A stretch of DNA of 5,086 nt, taken from NCBI GenBank assembly GCA_041686695.1, contig JAWLDJ010000148.1, forward strand, positions 1 through 5,086. Direction: 5' to 3'. Both the position numbers and the translations under genes were made by a program. The stretch is from T1Sed10-7 sp041686695. Lineage in GTDB: Bacteria; Actinomycetota; Nitriliruptoria; Nitriliruptorales; Nitriliruptoraceae. Every line of letters starts with the position of its first letter. Positions within the stretch are counted from its first letter, which is position 1. The notes beneath the pieces were generated by a model. It was not told where the DNA came from. It worked only from the letters and a program-made list of their open reading frames with translations, and ran no database searches. Shown piece after piece: positions 5,048 through 5,086 of the stretch.

Positions 5048-5086
5048 CGATCCCACCCGAGCCGCCCGATCCGGCCGATCCGCCCG
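5039..5086. repeat. Degenerate 9-10 bp tandem repeat (GATCCGGCC-like), running to the window edge
   Basis: Consecutive units are GATCCGGCCC, GATCCCACCC, GAGCCGCCC, GATCCGGCC and GATCCGCCC. All begin with GA and keep CC at positions 4-5 and 8-9. The array starts 7 bases after the CPT-like stop and may continue to the right. It could be intergenic, or could be the coding 3' end of a convergent minus-strand gene: one minus frame is open through it to a TGA at 5023-5021. The visible stretch is too short to decide. Confidence 0.55.

Overview
The window is very GC-rich and its genes end almost every codon in G or C. Several genes start with GTG, and two minus-strand genes look leaderless, with a TANNNT box 6-7 bases before the start codon and no Shine-Dalgarno. 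A mycothiol-synthase-like tandem GNAT protein and a CofC/FbiD guanylyltransferase of coenzyme F420 synthesis also point to an actinobacterium (Actinomycetota). I cannot place it more finely from sequence alone. The cofC/gpsA divergent pair recalls the Mycobacterium tuberculosis arrangement Rv2983 (fbiD) / Rv2982c (gpsA2).

Layout, left to right. A tandem-GNAT acetyltransferase gene on the minus strand runs off the left edge (1-702). Divergent from it is an unnamed 267-residue protein (772-1575) whose N-terminal half resembles an ADP-ribosyltransferase-like fold. It converges on a divergent cold-shock-domain protein on the minus strand (1632-1838); between them lie a hairpin and a small tandem duplication of the csp stop-codon region. 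Divergent from csp is a two-helix LapA-type membrane protein (1916-2428). A degenerate GC-rich hexanucleotide array follows, interrupted by exactly 100 N (2524-2623), which is a scaffolding gap of unknown true size. cofC (2637-3344, minus) reads into this array, and its last residues and stop codon are made of repeat units. gpsA (3411-4418, plus) starts 66 bp from cofC in the opposite direction. A chloramphenicol-phosphotransferase-like P-loop kinase (4450-5031) follows gpsA after 31 bp and is probably in the same operon. The last 48 bases are a 9-10 bp tandem repeat.

The genes look like chromosomal housekeeping (glycerolipid precursor supply by GpsA, F420 supply by CofC) mixed with poorly characterised small proteins. 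I see no mobile element, CRISPR array, RNA gene, or clear defence or secretion cassette. The points most worth a second look are the ART-like orphan, the repeat array that supplies the end of cofC, the arginine in place of the P-loop lysine in the CPT-like kinase, and the cold-shock protein that has lost most of its RNA-binding aromatic residues.
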